Assembly: GCA_903845195.1 (NCBI GenBank)
Contig: CAIMWO010000094.1
Coordinates: forward strand, 62,001-126,000
Source of the DNA: an uncultured Phycisphaerales bacterium
Lineage (GTDB): Bacteria > Planctomycetota > Phycisphaerae > WQYP01
Length of the DNA stretch: 64,000 nt
Direction: 5' to 3'
Shown here: piece by piece, positions 35,190 through 45,420 of the stretch
How positions within the stretch are numbered: position 1 is the stretch's first letter
Layout of the letters: every line of letters begins with the position of its first letter
Translations under genes and position numbers: made by a program
The notes under the pieces: generated by a model
Database searches by the model: none
Told to the model about the DNA's origin: nothing
Seen by the model: only the letters and a program-made list of their open reading frames with translations

Positions 35190-38100
35190 CTACTTGTGCT
35201 TTGGCAGCACATTTTGCAGCGTCTTGGCCAGCGATGAGAGCGGAACCGGAATGATCTTGGGGTTATCGACCGGCCCTGTCACGGAAAGCTGGAACAACTC
35301 ATTGCGGGCGCTCTGTATAAAAAACGTCAGAAACGGAATATTGAACTCATTGGGCGATTCCGTCACCAGCGTCATATTAATGTTCTTGTCCGCCAGCGAT
35401 AGCGTTCCCAATCCGGCCAGGTTGATCCCCGGACTCTCCAGCAAAATGCGTTCAAAAGTGATTTTGTCGTCACGCAGATAGTAGCTCATGGATGCCCGAT
35501 CAAAGGCACTCGATACCGGCAGACGCAGCGTCGCAACCTGCATCAGCCCCATCGCCAGCGGAACGTTATAAATCGTCCCGTCGCGGACCATCAACTCGCC
35601 CCGGCCGGTGCGATCCGGGCTCGGTCCGAAGACTTCCTGCACCGCCAGTGACGCCGTGACCTTCCCCGTCCCGATGCGCTTTTTCTCCTCCTCGGAAGCC
35701 TTGGGCGACAGCACCAGCGAAGCCAGCGAAGCGTCCGCCAGCGTAAGCTTCGCTTCGTACCGCGGCTGCTTTTCAAACCACATTTGGAACGTTCCGGATA
35801 TCGCGCCGCCGGCCACCTTGCCGTCGATGTCGCTCAAATTGAAATTCTTCTGCGTCGAATTGCTCGTGACGTTGGCCGTAAACGTGTCGATGTTATGCCC
35901 CGAAACGCCCAGGTTGGAGGCGGTCAGACGGCCTTCAAAATCGAGCGCGCCCGCAGGATCCCATGTCCCCTGACCCGACAACGTGCATTGATCCGCAGCG
36001 ATCGCCCACACCCCCTGCGTCGCGACCTTGTCGATCGCCACCGAACCCTTGAACTCCCACGGCTGATCGGCCCGAATGCGGCTCAGCGACGTAACTTCAC
36101 ACGAAAGATTCGCCTGCGCTTTCTGCGAGGTCAAAAAGCTGCCGATGCCCTCCGGCAGCACCACCAGCCACTTCACCGGCAATCCGTGCGAATCCACATG
36201 GCCGGTGATGGTGGTCTGGCCCGACTCGGTGGCGTAGGCGGCCTTCCAGTGCATCTCCAACGGACCGGACATCGCCGTCATATCCGTCATCTCAATGACC
36301 GTCGGGGCCAGCGTAACCCGCCCGCGAATGTTCGTGATCGCATCCGGCCACGCAGCATTGTGCAGACCGATGTCCTTGGCGTTGATGGCCGCGTGATAAT
36401 CCTTGATGTCGACGGGCGCCGCCCCCGCCACAGGCCGGAAGTGCACGAGAAAATGCGCAGCCATTTCACCATCGAGAGAACCCGCCGGCTGGTACTGTTT
36501 CCAAATGGCCTGGAATTTCTCCGGGAAAAACACCGGAGCCGCCGCCGGAAGCGGAAGATCCGCGGCACTCGCATCGAGTTCCAGATCCGCCTGCTGGGCC
36601 GAAAAATCGATGCGGCCCTTGGAGTGCAGTTGCAGGTGCTCGCCACCCGAGGCCTTGATTTCGCTGATGTCGATCGCCAGATCCTTGATCGTCGCCGCCG
36701 CGGCCACGTGATCGAGAGTCACCTGCCCGTCGCCCGTATGAAATGATCCGTCGCGCAGCGCCAGCGTCCCGACGATGTCCGGCGTTCCGTCCGGATGCCG
36801 CGATCCCGTCCCGACAAACGACACTCGGCCCCCAACCGCCGCATGGTCGAGCCGCTCCTGAAAATCCGTCGGCATCAGGTGCAGCAGCGATGCATCGATC
36901 GGTATGTCCGCATCGAGACTGAGCGTCGGTTGAAGATCCGCAGATTGTCCGTCAGCCCCGGACAACTTGACCTGGCCGTTGATGGTCACTTTCCCGCTGT
37001 GATCGTCCCCAGTTTTCAGAACCAGGTTCTCAATCCGGGCCGAATCCCCCTCCAGAATCATGCGCCCCTGGCCATGCGTAAAACGATACGGCAGGCCACT
37101 GTAGTACCCCTGCCCGTCGGTAATGTGCAGGTCCACTGATACCACGGGATCCTGCTGATCCCTCGTGCGCACCACGCGGCAGACGAAATCCGAAGTGGCG
37201 CTGACCGCGAACGCATCCCAGATCCGCTTGTACCGTTCCGGCAAGCACGCCGCCATCCGTTCGTCCAGATGGGCCCCGACGGCGCTGACTGTGAAATCGA
37301 CCGCTTGATTTTCCGCACTCACGCCCGCCGTGCCGCTGATGATCACATCATTCTCTTCCCCCTTGGCCGTCACACCGCGGAAATCGACCTGCTCGTGATC
37401 GAAGAAGATCGGCCCCTTGACGTGCATCAGCGGGTACGGGAAATGAACGAAACGCATCCGCGCATCTTTGCAAATTACTTCGCCATTCGCGTACACCTCT
37501 CCGCTGGGGCTGGGCCGGGCCAGCGTACAGTGCACCTCCATCTTCCCGGTCGGACGGATGCGCTGCAGCAGGTCCCGCGCCGCGGGAAAGGCATTGAACA
37601 GCGGCGGATAGTCGTCCGTGAGATTCACATCGGGAAAAACAAGGGATAAATCGAACGGCGATTCGCCGGAGAACCCGCGGAAAGACCCCTCGGCTTCAAA
37701 TCCAAACCCCAGTGCCTCACCCCGCAAATTCGCGATGCGCACCACCGGATGCGTAATGCCGAACGTCAAAATGCCGTGTACGTTGCGAAACGCCACCGCG
37801 TAAGTCGCCCCGCCCGGGTTCGGCTGCAGCGACTGCACCATCGACACCTTTTCCATATCCGCCCCCAGCACCAGCCCCTCCTCGGGATCAAACGTCAGAC
37901 GAAACTGCGTCAGCGTTCCCTCCAGCTGGTGCTCATCCCACCACTGGCGCACCTGCCGCGGCATCGAGCGGCGCAACCGGTCCGTCAGCGGAATACTGTT
38001 GGTAACCGCAGAAAATCGCGTGTTAGCCACATCCCAGATGCCCGTGACCACCGTCGGCCGCTGCACCGTCGGATCGTCGATCCGCTGGTTGATCTGAAAG

Positions 38101-38762
38101 TGATAGATCGAGGCCAGCACCGCATCCGGCGCCAGTTGGCCATCCACCACCGCATCGCCTTTCTTGATGAGCCGGCCGTTGTCCGCTTCGGACCATTCGA
38201 CGCGTGCCTCGCGCAGAATCATCACCGGAAGCGTCATCGGCCGCGGGCCGGCGGCAGGCTGCGACGTGGCAGGCTTTTCCGCCGGTCGCAAACGCTCGTA
38301 ATTCCACCGCTCGGTCGCACGATCCTCAATCAGCGAAAGCGTCGGCCGCACCGCCGTCAACTGCGTGGCACGAAGCTGCCCCCCCAGCAACGATAGCCAG
38401 TCGAACCGCGCTTCCAACTGATCGGCGGAAAATAGCGGCAGACTCTCCGCCCCCTCTCCCACCCGCAGTTCCACCCCCGACAACTGCAGCGTGCCGGATA
38501 ACGACAGATGACCAGATTTCACCGTGACCGGCCCGCCAAACACATTCGAAAGCAACGCCGCCGACATCCGGCTGATACGCTTAGGATTGGTCACATACCA
38601 TACACCCAGCAGAATCAGCACCAGCAACACCAGCGCACCGGCCGACGCCAGCCGACGCATCGGACTGATGAACATCGCGTGCGGCGAACGATGCACGCTG
38701 CCGACCGAGCGGCTTCGCCACCAATGCGCTGGATTGCCTCGGGCGTATTCGGCCATGGACAC
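35190..38762 (-). CDS. AsmA/TamB-like large envelope protein
   Basis: A 1190-residue protein with a short cytoplasmic N-terminus, one transmembrane segment (LASAGALVLLVLILLGVWYV, about residues 38-57) and a very long beta-rich extracytoplasmic region. Repeated patterns such as VTVKSGHLSLSGTLQLSGVELRV, FDLSLVFPDVNLTDD and the C-terminal LASLVLSPKASEEEKKRIGTGKVTASLAVQEVFG are typical of the AsmA/DUF3971/TamB repeating beta-groove superfamily. Its members are thought to move phospholipids between membranes. The start may be GTG 38762 or ATG 38756. The GT-C glycosyltransferase gene lies directly upstream. Confidence 0.82.
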   Translation of the reverse strand: MSMAEYARGNPAHWWRSRSVGSVHRSPHAMFISPMRRLASAGALVLLVLILLGVWYVTNPKRISRMSAALLSNVFGGPVTVKSGHLSLSGTLQLSGVELRVGEGAESLPLFSADQLEARFDWLSLLGGQLRATQLTAVRPTLSLIEDRATERWNYERLRPAEKPATSQPAAGPRPMTLPVMILREARVEWSEADNGRLIKKGDAVVDGQLAPDAVLASIYHFQINQRIDDPTVQRPTVVTGIWDVANTRFSAVTNSIPLTDRLRRSMPRQVRQWWDEHQLEGTLTQFRLTFDPEEGLVLGADMEKVSMVQSLQPNPGGATYAVAFRNVHGILTFGITHPVVRIANLRGEALGFGFEAEGSFRGFSGESPFDLSLVFPDVNLTDDYPPLFNAFPAARDLLQRIRPTGKMEVHCTLARPSPSGEVYANGEVICKDARMRFVHFPYPLMHVKGPIFFDHEQVDFRGVTAKGEENDVIISGTAGVSAENQAVDFTVSAVGAHLDERMAACLPERYKRIWDAFAVSATSDFVCRVVRTRDQQDPVVSVDLHITDGQGYYSGLPYRFTHGQGRMILEGDSARIENLVLKTGDDHSGKVTINGQVKLSGADGQSADLQPTLSLDADIPIDASLLHLMPTDFQERLDHAAVGGRVSFVGTGSRHPDGTPDIVGTLALRDGSFHTGDGQVTLDHVAAAATIKDLAIDISEIKASGGEHLQLHSKGRIDFSAQQADLELDASAADLPLPAAAPVFFPEKFQAIWKQYQPAGSLDGEMAAHFLVHFRPVAGAAPVDIKDYHAAINAKDIGLHNAAWPDAITNIRGRVTLAPTVIEMTDMTAMSGPLEMHWKAAYATESGQTTITGHVDSHGLPVKWLVVLPEGIGSFLTSQKAQANLSCEVTSLSRIRADQPWEFKGSVAIDKVATQGVWAIAADQCTLSGQGTWDPAGALDFEGRLTASNLGVSGHNIDTFTANVTSNSTQKNFNLSDIDGKVAGGAISGTFQMWFEKQPRYEAKLTLADASLASLVLSPKASEEEKKRIGTGKVTASLAVQEVFGPSPDRTGRGELMVRDGTIYNVPLAMGLMQVATLRLPVSSAFDRASMSYYLRDDKITFERILLESPGINLAGLGTLSLADKNINMTLVTESPNEFNIPFLTFFIQSARNELFQLSVTGPVDNPKIIPVPLSSLAKTLQNVLPKHK

Positions 38763-38779
38763 TCACAACTTCCTGCTTG

Positions 38780-40015
38780 CTAGACCGCCGCGGCAGCCGA
38801 TCGTTGGGGCCGAAACCGCCTCAGGCACTCGATCGCACCTGCAGCCGCGAAGATGCAGACGATCGGCATCAGCGGCACACGATAGCGGACCGATCCCAAA
38901 AACAATGCATGCACCAGCGAAAAATAAACCACCGGCACCAGCAACAACACCTTCATTCTAAGCAACATCGATCGGCCACACACCCCGACTAGCGCCAAAA
39001 GAAACAGCGGCACATGCCAGACCACCATCACCGCCTGAATCCCCGGAGCCTGCATCTCCGCCGCATTGAACCACGGACTCCACGTGCGGCCGATTTTTAC
39101 CGCCGCCAGCTTCGCGATCCGCACCGGATCAGCTCCCACATACCCCCACGCCCGGCGCGACCATTCCTGCGAACGCTCCATCTCGTTAAGCGGTCGCATC
39201 TCCCCCGGCGTCTGCAACAAATGCTGCCGCGGCCCGCCATCCGCATCCGGATACACCGCCTCGTACAGCGAAATCCCCTCCAGACTCGTCAACGAAAACG
39301 CCCCCGTATGAAACCGCTGAAAATTGCGCATCTGCCACGGCGCCAAAGCCAACACCACGATCACTAGAGGAAGAACAATTTGCCCAATAGGCCCCCCCCC
39401 ACTTTTTCTATTTTCTATTTTCCATTTTCTATTCTCCCACCTCGCATACAGCCCCAGCGGAATGATGCACCACAACACCGACGCCCGCAAATAGACCGCA
39501 ACCGCCCACAACACCCCCAGCAGCACCCACCACCCAAACCGTCCCCCTTCCATGATCCGCAGCCCACACCAGATCGCCGCCAGCAGCACCAATGTGAACG
39601 GCACTTCCGATAGCAGCGAGGCAGAAAATCCAATCGAAAGCGGATCGATCGCCGCCAGTGCCGCCGCCACTATCCCCACGACTGAACTCACCCGCCGCCC
39701 GATCACGTAAGCCAGCATCACCGTCAGCCCGCCCAGAAACCCCTGCACGATCAACGCCACATTCTGCGCCGGCCCCACCAACAGATAAATGCCGGCCAGC
39801 AGAATCGGATACCCCGGCATCCGCGCCGCATACAAACCGTCCACCTCGTACCCCCCGCCATGGCTCAGCGCCACCGCCAGCCGATGATAATCCACCGAAT
39901 CCGGCTGCATGCCCGGATGAAAAATCGCCGCCGCAATCCGCACCCCCACCGCCAGCGCAACGATGATCGCCAACATCAGCCGCTCATTGGTGGCTCGCTC
40001 GGGGGTCATCGTCAC
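38780..40015 (-). CDS. GT-C family (GT39/ArnT-like) membrane glycosyltransferase with repeat insertion
   Basis: A 411-residue multispanning protein. The first luminal loop carries the acidic pattern HPGMQPDSVDYHRLAVALSHGGGYE typical of ArnT/GT39-type enzymes that use polyprenyl-phosphate sugars. At least eight hydrophobic segments follow (for example VGIVAAALAAIDPLSIGF and VLLLVPVVYFSLVHALFL), and the protein ends in an Arg-rich tail. Residues about 193-205 (WENRKWKIENRKS) are encoded by an in-frame heptamer repeat between membrane segments. The start overlaps the tilS stop by 4 bp, indicating translational coupling. Substrate unknown. Confidence 0.85.
   Translation of the reverse strand: MTMTPERATNERLMLAIIVALAVGVRIAAAIFHPGMQPDSVDYHRLAVALSHGGGYEVDGLYAARMPGYPILLAGIYLLVGPAQNVALIVQGFLGGLTVMLAYVIGRRVSSVVGIVAAALAAIDPLSIGFSASLLSEVPFTLVLLAAIWCGLRIMEGGRFGWWVLLGVLWAVAVYLRASVLWCIIPLGLYARWENRKWKIENRKSGGGPIGQIVLPLVIVVLALAPWQMRNFQRFHTGAFSLTSLEGISLYEAVYPDADGGPRQHLLQTPGEMRPLNEMERSQEWSRRAWGYVGADPVRIAKLAAVKIGRTWSPWFNAAEMQAPGIQAVMVVWHVPLFLLALVGVCGRSMLLRMKVLLLVPVVYFSLVHALFLGSVRYRVPLMPIVCIFAAAGAIECLRRFRPQRSAAAAV
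39403..39438. repeat. In-frame heptamer repeat in glycosyltransferase gene (TTTTCTA family)
   Basis: Five 7-base units (TTTTCTA three times plus two variants) lie inside the coding region and keep the frame. The same family occurs between genes at 50533-50620 and 51073-51109. Confidence 0.9.
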
Positions 40016-41040
40016 GTCGCCCCTCCCTTGCGCACCAGCCGCATGATCACCACCGTCTGCCCCGACACCACCAGTTCCACGCCTCTCCCCAGTTCGACGC
40101 GTTTCCCCCCATCACCAAAAAGCGTGATGTGCGCCGCCTCCTGCAGCCGCTGATAATCCGCCGTCTCCGTCGAGCCGCCCACCAACTCAATCGCATACCG
40201 CAGCACCTGCGCCACCAGGATCGGCGACGCCCCGCGCAGCGGCTTGCGATGCACCGCCACTTTCCGCCCGTGAATGCGCACCACCGCCTGCAGCGCCAGT
40301 TCCTCCGCCTGCCGGGCGATCAACGCCTGCGCATCCCGCGCGATCGCCGCCAGCCGCACCAGCGAACCGGTCACCCCCGACATCCCGCCCGGCTGAAATT
40401 CCGCCAGCGTCGGCAGCAACTCCGCCCGCACCCGATTCCGCAAAAACCGCGGCGATATATTCGATGCATCCTCCCGCCACGACTGCCCGATCTCCTCCAG
40501 AAATCCCCGCAACTCCTCCCGCGTAAACTGTAGCAACGGCCGATACACCGTCAGCCCCCCCACCGTCGCCGTCGCCGCCATCCCCGAAAGCCCCTCCAGC
40601 CCGCACCCCCGCAAAATGCGCATCAGCACCGTCTCCGCCTGATCGTCCGCATGATGCGCCATCACCACCCCCGCACACTTCTGCCGGCGAACCATCGCGG
40701 TCAGCGCCTTGAACCGCTGCCGCCGCGCCAAATCCTCGTTCGCATCCGCCGGTAGCTCCAGCGTCGTCGTCGTGCAGACCAATCCCAGCGACGATGCAAG
40801 TTGATGCACAAACTGGGCATCCGCATCCGACGCCTTCCCGCGCAGGCCATGATTCACATGCCCCACCGCCAGCGCCCATCCCCAATGATCAGACTGGTTA
40901 ATCGCATGCAGCAACCGCAGCAACGCCACGCTGTCCGCCCCTCCCGAACAGCCGATCAGCAACCGGCCGCCGCGCGGAAGCATTTCCGTACGGTGCAAAA
41001 TTTGATCGAGCCGTTGAACCAAGCCGCGTGGCGGAGGCAT
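40012..41040 (-). CDS. tilS: tRNA(Ile)-lysidine synthase
   Basis: Attaches lysine to C34 of tRNA-Ile2 (CAU) so that it reads AUA and no longer AUG. The 342 residues begin with the N-type ATP pyrophosphatase domain: LLIGCSGGADSVALLRLL (PP-loop, Ser32-Ser37), VGHVNHGLRGKASDADAQFV, and GVVMAHHADDQAETVLMRIL. SPRFLRNRVRAELLPTL follows, then a reduced C-terminal part. The start at 41040 has GAGG 5 nt upstream and gives MPPPRGLVQRL; the frame is open to 41067. The stop overlaps the next gene (glycosyltransferase) by 4 bp. It is divergent from the 41050 gene with a 9-nt gap. Confidence 0.94.
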   Translation of the reverse strand: MPPPRGLVQRLDQILHRTEMLPRGGRLLIGCSGGADSVALLRLLHAINQSDHWGWALAVGHVNHGLRGKASDADAQFVHQLASSLGLVCTTTTLELPADANEDLARRQRFKALTAMVRRQKCAGVVMAHHADDQAETVLMRILRGCGLEGLSGMAATATVGGLTVYRPLLQFTREELRGFLEEIGQSWREDASNISPRFLRNRVRAELLPTLAEFQPGGMSGVTGSLVRLAAIARDAQALIARQAEELALQAVVRIHGRKVAVHRKPLRGASPILVAQVLRYAIELVGGSTETADYQRLQEAAHITLFGDGGKRVELGRGVELVVSGQTVVIMRLVRKGGAT

Positions 41041-41043
41041 AAT
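41038..41043 (+). promoter_or_regulatory. -10 box, leaderless promoter of the 41050 gene
   Basis: CATAAT lies exactly 6 nt before the ATG at 41050. It overlaps the tilS start codon on the other strand. Confidence 0.4.
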
Positions 41044-41049
41044 GTCCTC

Positions 41050-41772
41050 ATGCGAATTCCCCGCCATCGTACCTTCCGAAGTCTTTCCCGCCTATGTATT
41101 CCCGGCGCGATCTTCCTGACCCTCGGCATTTTCTCACCTGCCTTCCTCCGCGGCGAAGACGACATCCAGGACCTCAAGGAGAGCGCCACGACCGTCACCA
41201 CCGCCCCCGCCGAAGTCACCGCCCCGCAAACCCAGCCCGGCCGCGGCGTCGCCGACGCCCTCGGCACCATGAAACCCAAGGCCCCCGCCGGCGCACGCAT
41301 CGGCCTGGTCACCCTCAACAACGGCACCCGCTACGAAGGCCGCATTTGGACCACCCTCGAAACGCCCTTCCGCGTCTGGATCGAGGAACTCAAAACCTAT
41401 CGCGATGTGGACTTCGCGCTGGTCAAAACCATCGACGTAAGAGTCGTCAGCCAATCGATGGAACCCGACTGGCGCTGGCTTAAGGAAGGCAGCGACGAAA
41501 AAGTCTACTCCGGCAAGAAATACCCCCTCGTCGAACTCAGCTACAAGTTCACCCTCCTCAACGACCAGATCATCGAAGGCCCCGTCGTCGCCCCCGTCTT
41601 CTGCTTCGACGGCAACAAGATCCACAATCTCGCCCTCTACAAAAAATACAAAGGCAAGCTCGACGAAACCCTCGCCGACGTCGCCTACATCCAAACCCTC
41701 ACCCTCCGCGCCTCCGACGCCCTCACCACCGCCAACGCCAGGAAAACCACCAAGCTCCCCCTCCTCGATTAG
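41050..41772 (+). CDS. Hypothetical exported protein
   Basis: A 240-residue protein with a signal-peptide-like N-terminus (basic [14 protein letters not shown], then [18 protein letters not shown]). A Thr/Ala/Pro-rich linker follows, then a small beta domain with [38 protein letters not shown] and the basic [16 protein letters not shown]. The C-terminus is Ala/Thr-rich. No family is recognised. The chosen ATG is the first that gives a sensible signal peptide; longer in-frame starts run antisense through tilS. A CATAAT box 6 nt upstream suggests a leaderless mRNA. Confidence 0.75.
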   Translation: MRIPRHRTFRSLSRLCIPGAIFLTLGIFSPAFLRGEDDIQDLKESATTVTTAPAEVTAPQTQPGRGVADALGTMKPKAPAGARIGLVTLNNGTRYEGRIWTTLETPFRVWIEELKTYRDVDFALVKTIDVRVVSQSMEPDWRWLKEGSDEKVYSGKKYPLVELSYKFTLLNDQIIEGPVVAPVFCFDGNKIHNLALYKKYKGKLDETLADVAYIQTLTLRASDALTTANARKTTKLPLLD

Positions 41773-41831
41773 CAACTCTCTATCCCCATTTGCACCCCAC
41801 CCCAATAACGGACTAATATCTCCACGATCTT

Positions 41832-41876
41832 GGCTCTGTCTGAAAATCCGACGGCGCCGGGTTTTCAGTCAGAGCC
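41832..41876 (+). promoter_or_regulatory. 15-bp leader hairpin just before the trpB2 ribosome-binding site
   Basis: GGCTCTGTCTGAAAA (41832-41846) pairs with TTTTCAGTCAGAGCC (41862-41876) with a single T-T mismatch, around a 15-base GC-rich loop. The Shine-Dalgarno GGAGG starts 5 bases later. It could be a translational regulator or a protective 5' structure. Confidence 0.65.
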
Positions 41877-41893
41877 TAATGGAGGCCTTTCGT

Positions 41894-43195
41894 ATGCAGT
41901 CCACGTTCACCCTTCCCCAGTCCGAGATCCCCACCCACTGGTATAACATCCTCGCCGACATGCCCACACCCATGGACCCGCCCCTCCATCCCGGCACCAA
42001 GCAGCCCGCCAGCCTCGAAGACATGACCCGCATCTTCCCCGAGAACATCGTCATGCAGGAGATGTCCACCGAACGCTACATCGCCATCCCCGATGAAGTC
42101 CGCGACGCCTACGCCCTCTGGCGCCCCACGCCGCTCATCCGCGCCGTGCGCCTCGAGAAACTTCTCGACACCCCCGCCCACATCTACTTCAAGCACGAAG
42201 GCGTCTCCCCCGCCGGCAGTCACAAGCCCAACTCCGCCGTGCCCCAGGCCTACTACAACAAGATTGCCGGCACCAAACGCCTCGCCACCGAAACCGGCGC
42301 CGGCCAGTGGGGTTCCTCCCTGGCCATGGCCTGCAAATTCTTCGGCCTCGAGTGCGTCGTTTACCAGGTCCGCGTCTCCTACGAGCAAAAGCCCTACCGC
42401 AAAATGCTCATGAACACCTGGGGCGCCACCGTCTATTCCTCCCCCTCCAAAAATACCGCCTTCGGCAGAAAGATCCTGGCTGAAGACCCGAAATGCGCCG
42501 GCTCCCTCGGCATCGCCATCTCCGAAGCCATCGAAGACACCGTCTCCTCACCCAACACCAAGTACGCCCTCGGCAGCGTCCTCAATCACGTCTGCCTCCA
42601 TCAGACCGTCATCGGCCAGGAATCGCTCCGCCAGATGGAACTCGCCGGCGAATACCCCGATGTCGTCATCGGCTGCGTCGGCGGCGGCTCCAACTTCTCC
42701 GGCATTGCCTTCCCCTTCGTCCGCGAAAATCTCACCCATGGCAAAAAGACCCGCATCGTTGCCGTCGAACCCTCCGTCTGCGCCTCGCTCACCCAGGGCG
42801 AAAACCGCTACGACTTCGGCGACACCGCCGAAATGACCCCCCTCATGAAAATGTTCACCCTCGGCCACAAGTTCATGCCCCCCTCCATCCACGCCGGCGG
42901 CCTCCGTTACCACGGCATGGCCCCCACCGTCAGCCACCTCTACAAACATAAGCTGATCGAAGCCGTCGCCTACCCCCAGACCGCCGTCTTCGAAGCTGCA
43001 GTCCAATTCGCCCAGGCCGTCGGCATCGTCCCCGCGCCCGAATCCTCCCACGCCGTCCGCGCCGCCATCGACGAAGCCCTCGCCGCCAAACGCGAAGGCA
43101 AAAAACGCGTCATCCTCTTCAACCTCTCCGGCCACGGCCTCATGGACATGCCCTCCTACGAAGCCTACCTCTCCGGCCACCTCAATGATCCGTGA
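41894..43195 (+). CDS. trpB2: Tryptophan synthase beta subunit, TrpB2 type
   Basis: A 433-residue PLP enzyme of the TrpB2 group, which converts indole (or serine derivatives) and serine to tryptophan, often without a TrpA partner. Features are [35 protein letters not shown] with the Schiff-base Lys, [55 protein letters not shown] and the phosphate-binding [11 protein letters not shown]. The start at 41894 is preceded by GGAGG at 8 nt; an ATG at 41879 lies before that site. No trpA is nearby. Gene-specific regulation is suggested by the leader hairpin. Confidence 0.94.
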   Translation: MQSTFTLPQSEIPTHWYNILADMPTPMDPPLHPGTKQPASLEDMTRIFPENIVMQEMSTERYIAIPDEVRDAYALWRPTPLIRAVRLEKLLDTPAHIYFKHEGVSPAGSHKPNSAVPQAYYNKIAGTKRLATETGAGQWGSSLAMACKFFGLECVVYQVRVSYEQKPYRKMLMNTWGATVYSSPSKNTAFGRKILAEDPKCAGSLGIAISEAIEDTVSSPNTKYALGSVLNHVCLHQTVIGQESLRQMELAGEYPDVVIGCVGGGSNFSGIAFPFVRENLTHGKKTRIVAVEPSVCASLTQGENRYDFGDTAEMTPLMKMFTLGHKFMPPSIHAGGLRYHGMAPTVSHLYKHKLIEAVAYPQTAVFEAAVQFAQAVGIVPAPESSHAVRAAIDEALAAKREGKKRVILFNLSGHGLMDMPSYEAYLSGHLNDP

Positions 43196-43317
43196 CCGAG
43201 CGCCATCCCGTTGGTACCGCGACCATCAGGGAGCGTCAGTCTCGCCCACAAACCGGCTGGCTATTAGATTCGCTAAAGTTCCCCGCCCGCAGATAATCCC
43301 ATCCGCACAACTCCCGC

Positions 43318-45420
43318 TCACACCCACCGCACATCAATCAACCGCGGCGACCTCAACTCCCCGAACGGCCGCGACTCGCGATCGATGCCGCCCGCCCGGT
43401 CGATCACGCGCCCGGCCAGCGCATCATAAAATCCCCAAATCGCCACGCCTCTCGGATAGAAACACAAGTTGTTCCCACTGAACGTCTCGAAAAACATCCG
43501 CGGCTCCTGCGTGTTGGTCGTCACCTGCCAGTTCCAATACCGATCCGCCAGATGCCGCAGATCGACCCCGCGATAGAACGCCGCAATATCCCGCGCCATG
43601 TTCATGCTGATCCATCCCGGACTCCGCGCGTTGCCGACCAAATCCAGCATCGTCGCCAATTGCTCCGGGTTCTCATTCTGGAAGTCCGAATGCACGCACC
43701 CATATTCCCGCAAACACCGCCCCGTCGCCGTCCGCAGATCGGTCCGCAACTTCTCCCGATCCAGCGGCACATCGATGCCCACCATGTCCAGCAACCCCAG
43801 CGCATTGGCCGTGTAGATCTGTGGCGAATTCCACCCCGGAATTTCCGCGCACGTCGTCTCCTGCCCGCTCCACGGATTCTTCAAATGTCCGCTCTTTTCC
43901 AGCAGCGTCGCAAAGTGATCCCCCTGCCACCCGCGTTTCTCGATGTACCGCCCCAGCATTTCCGCCCGCTCCGCATAACGCCGGGCCAGATCGCCCTTAC
44001 CCAGATGCTCCAACATCTTCGCGCCAGCCACCAGCGCCCCCATCGTCTTGACCGCCAGGTACACCTGCTCCCGCCCGTACTGCACCGCCGGCGACGCATC
44101 ATCAATCGTGTTGGCAATCCCGACATCCGGCACCCCGTTGCCCGTCGTGTCGGCCAGTTCCAGAAACCGCAGATACTTTTCAATCCCCGCCGCATGCTTG
44201 CGCACCACCGCGTCATCCCCCGTTCGCCGCCAATGACAGCACGCCATGATCAGCCAGTTCGACGTCTCCTCCACCTCCATGTCATGGTGATACACATGCC
44301 CGTTGGCGCACGCGCCTGTGCCCATGTCGTGTGAGAAAAACAGCGTGCCCGCGCCACGCTCGCCCAGCGATTTGCGGCCATCCTGCGTGTGCTCCGTCCA
44401 ATGATCCAGCTCCAAACCCAGCAACTCCGGCCACACCGCCAGGTAAAACGGCGCCTGCGTGAATTCCACATCCAGCGTGCTGGTCATATAGCATGACCCT
44501 TCCCACACGCCGAAAAATTCCTCCCCTTTCCCGCTGACCGCCGCCCACGTATTGATTGCCCATGAATGCAGCGTGAACGCCAGTAGTTGATTGATGCTCT
44601 GCGAAAAGTCATTCGCCCCAAGAATCGCATTGACGCGCATCGCATTCTCAAACAATGCCTCTGGATGCGCCCGGGCAAAATCACACACAGCCTCCAGATC
44701 CGCGAACTGCTCTGCATACTTGAACGCCCACCGCTCCCCGCGCACCTCATACACCGGCGTGCTATGCATGCACCACAGCACATCCAGCGCCTCCGCCCCA
44801 TTCAGCTTCACCATCTTCCGCAACCGTACGCCGTCACGCCTCGCCCCGGGAGCCACCAACCGATCATGCTGCGGCACCTTTTCCGTCTTGGCATCCCAAA
44901 AATCCTTCATCCCCGCCCACTGGTAAAACCGCGTCGATGCAAACCGCACATCCACCGCATCATCGCCCGCCGCCGACTGCGTCATCGCCTCCCCGCGCAG
45001 CTCCACAAAAACCTCCGCCTCCGTCAACTTCAGCGTCCGCTTCTCCCACCGAAAAATGCCGTCAAACGACTCCGCCGTCACCCGGATATCAATGATCGGC
45101 AGCGCGGAAAACGCCGCATCTCGCGGCCGAAACGGCGCAATCACCTCCACCCGCAACTTGATGCAACTCGCCGCATGAATCCCCATCAGCACCACCGAGC
45201 ACGGCGTCGTCCGCTGATCCAGAAAATCAAATGCCTCCCCGCCTTCCCCCAGTGGCAACACGTATTCCTTCCCGTCGATCACCACGCCGACGATCAACTC
45301 AAATGCCACCTGCTGCGGAAATCGGTCGAACCGCACCACGCTGCACCGCCGATGCACCGGATCCATAATGATCCCATGCCGATTCCCCACCCCCGCCACG
45401 CCATCCGCCATCAACTGCAT
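43318..45420 (-). CDS. GH52-like glycoside hydrolase (beta-xylosidase family)
   Basis: A 700-residue probable glycosidase with an N-terminal beta domain and a C-terminal (alpha/alpha)6 barrel. The segment VWEGSCYMTSTLDVEFTQAPF matches the position of the nucleophile-containing region of GH52 beta-xylosidases. LFFSHDMGTGACANGHVYH resembles the GH52 SFTHDMG motif, and FYPRGVAIWGFYDAL matches the C-terminal YYPRGV region. The possible general acid lies in GIANTIDDASPAVQYG. GH116/DUF608-type enzymes share the barrel and are the main alternative. No signal peptide is seen. It converges with trpB2; no sugar-transport genes are adjacent. Confidence 0.62.
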   Translation of the reverse strand: MQLMADGVAGVGNRHGIIMDPVHRRCSVVRFDRFPQQVAFELIVGVVIDGKEYVLPLGEGGEAFDFLDQRTTPCSVVLMGIHAASCIKLRVEVIAPFRPRDAAFSALPIIDIRVTAESFDGIFRWEKRTLKLTEAEVFVELRGEAMTQSAAGDDAVDVRFASTRFYQWAGMKDFWDAKTEKVPQHDRLVAPGARRDGVRLRKMVKLNGAEALDVLWCMHSTPVYEVRGERWAFKYAEQFADLEAVCDFARAHPEALFENAMRVNAILGANDFSQSINQLLAFTLHSWAINTWAAVSGKGEEFFGVWEGSCYMTSTLDVEFTQAPFYLAVWPELLGLELDHWTEHTQDGRKSLGERGAGTLFFSHDMGTGACANGHVYHHDMEVEETSNWLIMACCHWRRTGDDAVVRKHAAGIEKYLRFLELADTTGNGVPDVGIANTIDDASPAVQYGREQVYLAVKTMGALVAGAKMLEHLGKGDLARRYAERAEMLGRYIEKRGWQGDHFATLLEKSGHLKNPWSGQETTCAEIPGWNSPQIYTANALGLLDMVGIDVPLDREKLRTDLRTATGRCLREYGCVHSDFQNENPEQLATMLDLVGNARSPGWISMNMARDIAAFYRGVDLRHLADRYWNWQVTTNTQEPRMFFETFSGNNLCFYPRGVAIWGFYDALAGRVIDRAGGIDRESRPFGELRSPRLIDVRWV

